11,174 nucleotides of DNA from contig CAJXFJ010000022.1 of NCBI GenBank assembly GCA_913052515.1, forward strand, positions 1 to 11,174, in the 5' to 3' direction. The notes beneath the pieces were generated by a model that made no database searches, was not told the DNA's origin, and saw nothing but the letters and a program-made list of their open reading frames with translations. Position numbers and translations under genes: made by a program. The DNA is from an uncultured Flavobacteriales bacterium. GTDB lineage: Bacteria; Bacteroidota; Bacteroidia; Flavobacteriales; Vicingaceae. Of this stretch, positions 7,630-11,174 are shown piece after piece. Numbering within the stretch: position 1 is the stretch's first letter; each line of letters opens with the position of its first letter.

Positions 7630-7644
7630 CAAAAACTGTTTTTG
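7630..7644. terminator. Perfect dyad between convergent transcripts
   Basis: CAAAAAC t GTTTTTG is a perfect 7-base inverted repeat 25 bases after the YD-repeat gene and just beyond the end of the short frame that follows the RT. Its A/T-rich arms could serve as a weak bidirectional terminator. The minimal loop makes this a tentative call. Confidence 0.35.
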
Positions 7645-7648
7645 GAGT

Positions 7649-7806
7649 TTAAATGGTTTTGTCTCGTCTTGGTTGGGATAAGTCGAGAACTCTAACGTCT
7701 ATTTGATATTCCTTTCCTGATTGGGTTATAACAAAGGCTAATACTTCTGTTTCTTTAAAAACATGGATTTTATGAGTAGAAAAGCCCTTTCAAGATTAGT
7801 TATCAT
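7649..7806 (-). pseudogene. Short, apparently frameshifted ORF directly after the RT
   Basis: An ATG (7806-7804) overlaps the RT stop in a TAATG junction and encodes MITNLERAFLLIKSMFLKKQ before a TAG at 7738. A second frame, open from 7789 to TAA at 7649, encodes STHKIHVFKETEVLAFVITQ, then SGKEYQIDVRVLDLSQPRRD. The second frame looks like genuine protein (strand-turn-strand composition) but has no ATG. A single-base shift near 7770-7790 would join the two into one product of about 52 residues. I recognise no family. It may be a broken RT-linked small gene, or the remains of a gene that was there before the RT arrived. Confidence 0.35.
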
Positions 7807-9584
7807 TATTTGTATTTTAAATAGTTGTAATAACTAAAGGCCCCGCCAAAATGCACTATTTCCTTTTTCTCTCTATCATCATCTTTTCTTGGTTTTTTTG
7901 TTTTCATTTCTTCGGGTAGAATTTTTTTTAATCTTGCGACTCTTCTTTTTCTATTCTTATCAAGTCTTCTCATTTGAGAACGAGCTATAAAATTATCTTC
8001 AACTAATTTGAATCCATTTGTCCAGCAAAGACCACTTTCATTTATTGATTTATGGTTATGCATCTGAACTCTACCAACAGACATAGCTATTAATCTCTCT
8101 TCTGCACTTTTTAATATTTTTCTCTTACTCCATCTACCATCAATTGTATAACTTTTAATATCTCTTCCTTTTCTGCCTAAAGACTTATGAATTCTATTAA
8201 TCTCTTTTCCTTGTTTTTTAATTTCTTTTCTTATTGAGTCTTTTCTTATTCTAATAAGACCGTCATACCTAATTTGATAACCTACAAATGCAACCCAAGG
8301 AACATTTTCTTCACCTTCATATTTGTTTCCCCAATAAAAAGGTTCTTTTGATTTTTCCTTCCAAAAAGCAATAGCGTTCTCTCTAACCTTATAATTTTTA
8401 ATTTTTTTTGGCTCGTGATAGATTAATAAATTGTCTTTAATTGCATTTTTATAAATATCTAGGCCTTTATTGCATAAATCAGAATCCGGATGCATAAGTA
8501 CCATATCATCACAATATCTTACATAAAATATATTTGCATCGACTTCTAGTACCTTCTTGTCGACCTCATGCATTATTAAATTAGCAATGAAACATGATAT
8601 GGCATTCCCTTGGGGAACACCTATTCTATTATCATTAACATACTTTTCTCCATACTCTTTAATAAGAATTTCTTTGACCCATTTGAACTTCCCTCTTTTA
8701 ATATCTCGATCTTCGAACCAACAATCTGATTCATTAATTGGAAGAACATCTACATTAAATGCGAAGGATTCGAGGAATGAACAAAATACACTCCTTGCTA
8801 ATGGAACTGTATCAACACCTTTCAGTAGCATTTCCTTTACTAATTTATCGTACTTCTCTAGAATCAACTTATGGCTAACTGTGTCAAAAAACTTGGCTAT
8901 ATCACATTCTGAAACCCAAACTCTTTTATTCTTCTTTTTGTATTTAAAAATTTCAGAAACAGCATCATGGTGGTTTTTTACTTTGCCATCTTTATCTGCA
9001 GCTCTGAAAGCAAATGAGTTATCAACAAAAAAAGAATCGAATGTCGAGATTAAATATTTAGAGGTCAATGAAGTTATTATTCTATCTTCCAAATCATATA
9101 TAGCAATCGGTCTATAAATTATTTGTTCGTCTCTACCTATCTTTTCTACCTTTTTCTTTAAACCATTAATTTGAGGTGGCTTTATTCTATAAGAACCATC
9201 ATTAATAGATTCAAGCTTACTTCTAATATCTTGACAAAACTTTGTTAGTTCTATGAACCAATCTTTTACTTCCTCTCCTGATTCTTCTTTTCTTTTTTCT
9301 TTTAAATAAGTTTTATAAATTCTTACTTCATTTCTTTTCAAACTATCGTGGTAGAAATCTTTTCTCTCTTTTTTGGTCAACTTTACCCAGGCTCTCCTCG
9401 AAGGAAGAATTCCTTGAAGAAAAGTAAACTCAATATCTTTTTCAGGATCTATTTCACACCTGTCAGCTTCCTTATGGGAGCTAATATTTCTCATCATATG
9501 CTTTTTATGGCGTGCAAATGAATGCTTTGCTCTACATTTACATAAAGACTTTACTATTCTTTTATCAGTGAAAAATTTTTCCAT
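7806..9584 (-). CDS. Stand-alone reverse transcriptase, UG/DRT (defence-associated) type likely
   Basis: RNA-directed DNA polymerase of 592 residues from the chosen start. The catalytic core is complete: YRPIAIYDLEDR (157-168), DNSFAFR (188-194), motif A ECDIAKFFDTVSH with Asp228, motif B GVPQGNAIS (from 322), motif C YCDD (357-360) and FVGYQ (433-437). A basic, His/Cys-containing N-terminal extension of about 140 residues precedes it, and a basic helical thumb-like region follows to a Tyr-rich tail (FSYYNYLKYK). There is no HNH or intron maturase domain and no Cas1, nitrilase or PrimPol fusion. A longer ATG at 9623 adds 13 residues (MFSIIKLRLRIFF), but it lies inside the predicted ncRNA 3' arm, so I chose the ATG at 9584, directly after the U8 tract. 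Known UG/DRT enzymes use a cognate ncRNA as template in phage defence. The RT call is certain; the type is not assigned. Confidence 0.9.
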   Translation of the reverse strand: MEKFFTDKRIVKSLCKCRAKHSFARHKKHMMRNISSHKEADRCEIDPEKDIEFTFLQGILPSRRAWVKLTKKERKDFYHDSLKRNEVRIYKTYLKEKRKEESGEEVKDWFIELTKFCQDIRSKLESINDGSYRIKPPQINGLKKKVEKIGRDEQIIYRPIAIYDLEDRIITSLTSKYLISTFDSFFVDNSFAFRAADKDGKVKNHHDAVSEIFKYKKKNKRVWVSECDIAKFFDTVSHKLILEKYDKLVKEMLLKGVDTVPLARSVFCSFLESFAFNVDVLPINESDCWFEDRDIKRGKFKWVKEILIKEYGEKYVNDNRIGVPQGNAISCFIANLIMHEVDKKVLEVDANIFYVRYCDDMVLMHPDSDLCNKGLDIYKNAIKDNLLIYHEPKKIKNYKVRENAIAFWKEKSKEPFYWGNKYEGEENVPWVAFVGYQIRYDGLIRIRKDSIRKEIKKQGKEINRIHKSLGRKGRDIKSYTIDGRWSKRKILKSAEERLIAMSVGRVQMHNHKSINESGLCWTNGFKLVEDNFIARSQMRRLDKNRKRRVARLKKILPEEMKTKKPRKDDDREKKEIVHFGGAFSYYNYLKYK

Positions 9585-9769
9585 AAAAAAAATGCGTAGC
9601 CGTAATTTAATGATTGAGAACATTGAAAAGGTACATACAAATACCCTGTCACTCTGTTTCGGGAGATTAGAGTTATATTACTGTTTCGGTATTTTCGCGA
9701 AAAACCTACTAATACCTATGTCATAAAAGACAATCCCGTTTCACTTTTTTTACTCTAGCTACGCGTTTT
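9585..9769 (-). ncRNA. Candidate structured RNA upstream of the RT
   Basis: On the minus strand the segment begins with AAAACGCGTAGC (9769-9758) and ends with GCTACGCATTTT (9600-9589). These pair over 7 perfect bases, plus A-U pairs beyond one C-A mismatch, and a U8 run (9592-9585) closes the 3' side. Further possible stems are UAGAGU (9757-9752) with ACUCUA (9673-9668), UGUC/GACA around 9719-9732, GGUAUU/AAUACC (9716-9711 with 9693-9688), and UUUUCGCGAAAA (9703-9692). CCGAAACAG occurs twice, 27 bases apart. No ORF of note is present. Closed-end ncRNAs of roughly this size directly 5' of the RT are known for several DRT systems and retrons. The structure was worked out by hand without energies or covariation. 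Confidence 0.6.
9654..9689. repeat. Direct repeat CTGTTTCGG, two copies
   Basis: CTGTTTCGG occurs exactly at 9654-9662 and 9681-9689 (27-base period) inside the candidate ncRNA; a partial third GTTTC stands at about 9738. They could be operator half-sites for the divergent pair or functional elements of the RNA template. Confidence 0.5.
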
Positions 9770-9800
9770 AAAATTACTTTATTTTATCTAACTTTCGAAA
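9769..9800 (-). promoter_or_regulatory. Possible promoter for the ncRNA-RT transcript
   Basis: On the minus strand TTTC (9800-9797), 20 bases of spacer and TAATTTTA (9776-9769) approximate the TTTG / TAnnTTTG Bacteroidota elements, each with one mismatch. A start a few bases downstream would fall on the GCGTAGC arm of the predicted RNA. The motif is weak in A/T-rich DNA, and it sits in the leader of the divergent primase-like gene, so the two promoters would be back to back. Confidence 0.3.
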
Positions 9801-9801
9801 T

Positions 9802-10767
9802 ATGAGCAGTATTGTTACCAAGTTCAAAAGAACCTACTTAAAAGAGTATTATCACATTGATATTCTTAAAGAGATGGAACTGACGAAAAGTGGATTTTAT
9901 GCAAATGAGATTAATACGTGCAGAAGCTATTACAGCGAAGGAAATATAACAAAGTATAAGGAGCATAAATCGGAACTACCCGCAGTTGCATTTTGTGGTA
10001 AGTTCGAAAATGGTCATTCGTTAAAAAACTTAGTTAGTTATAATAGCTTAATGATTTTGGACATTGATGATTTAGACCCTTTAAGCACACTGAAATTAAA
10101 GCAAGAGTTATCACAAGATGATTTTGTAATGGCATTATGGTTATCTCCATCAGGAGTTGGACTAAAAGGGTTAATAAAAGTATTGGGCGATCAAAACACT
10201 CATAAGGCCCTATTTAAGTCAATTAGCGATTACATCCTCACAACTTATAATCTAATTCTAGATAAAAGTGGCTCAGATATATCAAGGTTATGTTATGTTT
10301 CTTATGACCCTGACCTATATCTTAATATTGATTCAAAAGTATATGAAGATGAAGAAGCAATTAAAAGTCCAAAAGATTCTAAATTGAATAAAAAAATACC
10401 AAAAAAAGATAACTCTGAGATTTTAAAATTGAGTGATTCTATAACTTACAAGGAAGGTTTAAATAGACCACTTGATAGAAAAACTATAACAACAATTATT
10501 AAATACTTAAAGAAGAGAGGCAAATCAATTACATCTACTTATGAAGATTGGGTTAAAGTTGCTCTAGCAATTTCAAATTCATTTACTTTCGATATTGGTC
10601 ACAAATTGTTTTTAGAATTGTGTCGACTAGATGGAAGTTTGCATGATGAAGTTAAAAGCTTAAACCTTATTACGAAAATGTATAACACCAATAAACCTAA
10701 TAGTTCAAATTACATTACATTTTCAACACTTGTTTTTTTAGCACAAAAAAGTGGATTTAAAAGATAA
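9802..10767 (+). CDS. BT4734/VirE-N-type primase-like protein with PriCT-2-like C-terminus
   Basis: The 321-residue protein has the N-terminal core of the BT4734-like (VirE N-terminal) family, related to archaeo-eukaryotic primases: LMILDIDDLD with the acidic pair Asp87/Asp89, LSPSGVGLKGLIKV (114-127) as the second motif, and DKSGSDISRLCYVSYDPDLY (154-173) as the third. After a lysine-rich linker (about 185-210), residues about 245-315 (YEDWVKVALAIS ... LFLELCRLDG ... YITFSTLVFLAQ) resemble the primase C-terminal 2 domain. All motif residues look intact, so nucleotide polymerisation or nucleic-acid binding is plausible. Such proteins usually sit in Bacteroidota mobile elements together with a helicase; no helicase is here, but a divergent RT and its ncRNA lie immediately upstream. 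No clear Shine-Dalgarno sequence. The functional link to the RT is inference. Confidence 0.75.
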   Translation: MSSIVTKFKRTYLKEYYHIDILKEMELTKSGFYANEINTCRSYYSEGNITKYKEHKSELPAVAFCGKFENGHSLKNLVSYNSLMILDIDDLDPLSTLKLKQELSQDDFVMALWLSPSGVGLKGLIKVLGDQNTHKALFKSISDYILTTYNLILDKSGSDISRLCYVSYDPDLYLNIDSKVYEDEEAIKSPKDSKLNKKIPKKDNSEILKLSDSITYKEGLNRPLDRKTITTIIKYLKKRGKSITSTYEDWVKVALAISNSFTFDIGHKLFLELCRLDGSLHDEVKSLNLITKMYNTNKPNSSNYITFSTLVFLAQKSGFKR

Positions 10768-10886
10768 ACTGATACTAAACCCACACACATTTAGCTTATC
10801 AACCAAAAGAGTGTTGTCTCACGGCAAGTTAGTATTAGTGTTCGTAAACTCCTTTCAGTCGTTTCCATGCTTTTACCAGAATTTAA

Positions 10887-10909
10887 GAGAGAATAATTTA
10901 CTTTCTCTC
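10887..10909 (+). terminator. Weak hairpin after the primase-like gene
   Basis: GAGAGAA (10887-10893) and TTCTCTC (10903-10909) form a 7-base stem with a 9-base loop, 120 bases beyond the stop. Only a mixed A/T stretch follows, so termination is possible but not strong. The rest of 10768-10951 holds nothing I can call. Confidence 0.3.
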
Positions 10910-10951
10910 CCCTATAAAATTTATATACTTTTAAGCCCTTAAATTACTACT

Positions 10952-11174
10952 ATGATTAAAAAATTACTTACTCTACCTCTTTTTCTAAGTGCTTTATGGC
11001 TTACGGCTCAACGTCTTCCTACCGATGCAGTGGTGATTCCATTCAGTTCTTCCTACAACAATCAAGGAACGTATCATGGTCTTTTTCCATTAAATGGTTC
11101 TGTTTATTCTGCTCGTCATGCAACACTTGTTACCCATGTTGGTGGCTTGGCTGGGGATGCGATTGTAGAAAAAA
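10952..11174 (+). CDS. Secreted protein, N-terminal part (gene runs off the window)
   Basis: The frame opens with ATG at 10952 and stays open for 74 codons to the window edge. The first 20 residues form a typical signal peptide (MIKKLLTLPLF ... LTAQ), with cleavage likely after the Gln, as is usual in this phylum. The mature part begins RLPTDAVVIPFSSSYNNQGT and continues with NGSVYSARHATLVTHVGG. No domain can be recognised in this short stretch; a large cell-surface or T9SS-exported protein is possible but not shown. It reads in the same direction as the primase-like gene, 184 bases downstream of it. Confidence 0.75.
   Translation, partial: MIKKLLTLPLFLSALWLTAQRLPTDAVVIPFSSSYNNQGTYHGLFPLNGSVYSARHATLVTHVGGLAGDAIVEK

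Noticed and set aside
8557..9117. 186-codon open frame antisense to the RT
   Set aside because: It lies wholly inside the RT catalytic core on the other strand; its product is low-complexity Ser/Leu-rich and resembles no protein. The RT motifs explain the sequence.
9585..9769. Retron msr-msd
   Set aside because: The paired ends resemble retron a1/a2 arms, but the RT lacks the retron NAxxH and VTG signatures, and no branching-guanosine context was evident.
7806..9800. Group II intron
   Set aside because: No maturase HNH domain, no conserved intron 5' end or domain V-like hairpin was seen near either end of the RT gene.
7600..9800. Diversity-generating retroelement
   Set aside because: The RT has the standard GVPQG motif B rather than the altered GxxxSQ form of DGR enzymes, and no template/variable repeat pair with adenine-specific differences was found.
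10751..10942. 63-codon frame after the primase-like gene
   Set aside because: It overlaps the end of the primase gene out of frame, has no recognisable motif and its composition looks non-coding; kept only as intergenic sequence.

Overview
The window comes from a low-GC member of the Bacteroidota. The signs are signal peptides that end in Gln-type residues, a LamG protein with a C-terminal type IX secretion (T9SS) sorting domain, a TPR/transmembrane/helix-turn-helix regulator of the kind common in this phylum, a BT4734-type primase-like protein, few Shine-Dalgarno sequences and a TAnnTTTG-type promoter box. I cannot name the genus.

Layout. Positions 1-320 (minus) hold the start of an unrecognised membrane protein, divergent from a TPR regulator (444-2222, plus). 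That gene converges on a secreted LamG/T9SS protein (2219-3175, minus), and the two share an overlapping TTAA stop. A gene-poor stretch (3176-3691) contains a compact block of nested inverted repeats (3291-3500) and a short REP-like element. It is followed by a small low-molecular-weight tyrosine phosphatase-like protein (3692-4024, minus), a possible 57-residue ORF (4292-4465, minus) and a large cytochrome c-tailed lipoprotein (4462-6486, minus). A fragment of an XRE-type repressor (6627-6752) runs into a secreted YD-repeat-like protein (6745-7605, plus).

The right third is the accessory part. A stand-alone reverse transcriptase (7806-9584, minus) is divergent from a primase-like protein (9802-10767, plus). 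The roughly 185 bases between them look like a structured non-coding RNA transcribed toward the RT. Its two ends can pair (GCGUAGC with GCUACGC), the 3' arm runs into a U8 tract, and the RT start codon follows immediately. Inside are two 9-base direct repeats and several hairpins. This arrangement resembles the ncRNA-RT organisation of defence-associated RTs of the 'unknown group' (UG/DRT) class. The RT has all catalytic motifs but no features of a group II intron, retron or DGR enzyme. A short, apparently frameshifted reading frame starts on the RT stop codon. My working model is an RT-ncRNA defence unit next to a primase-like gene of mobile-element type; the exact RT type and any functional link to the primase are inference.

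The window ends in the start of a secreted protein (10952 onward, plus). Three broken or fragmentary frames (4292-4465, 6627-6752, 7649-7806) and the repeat block suggest that the intergenic regions have been reworked by past insertions and losses.
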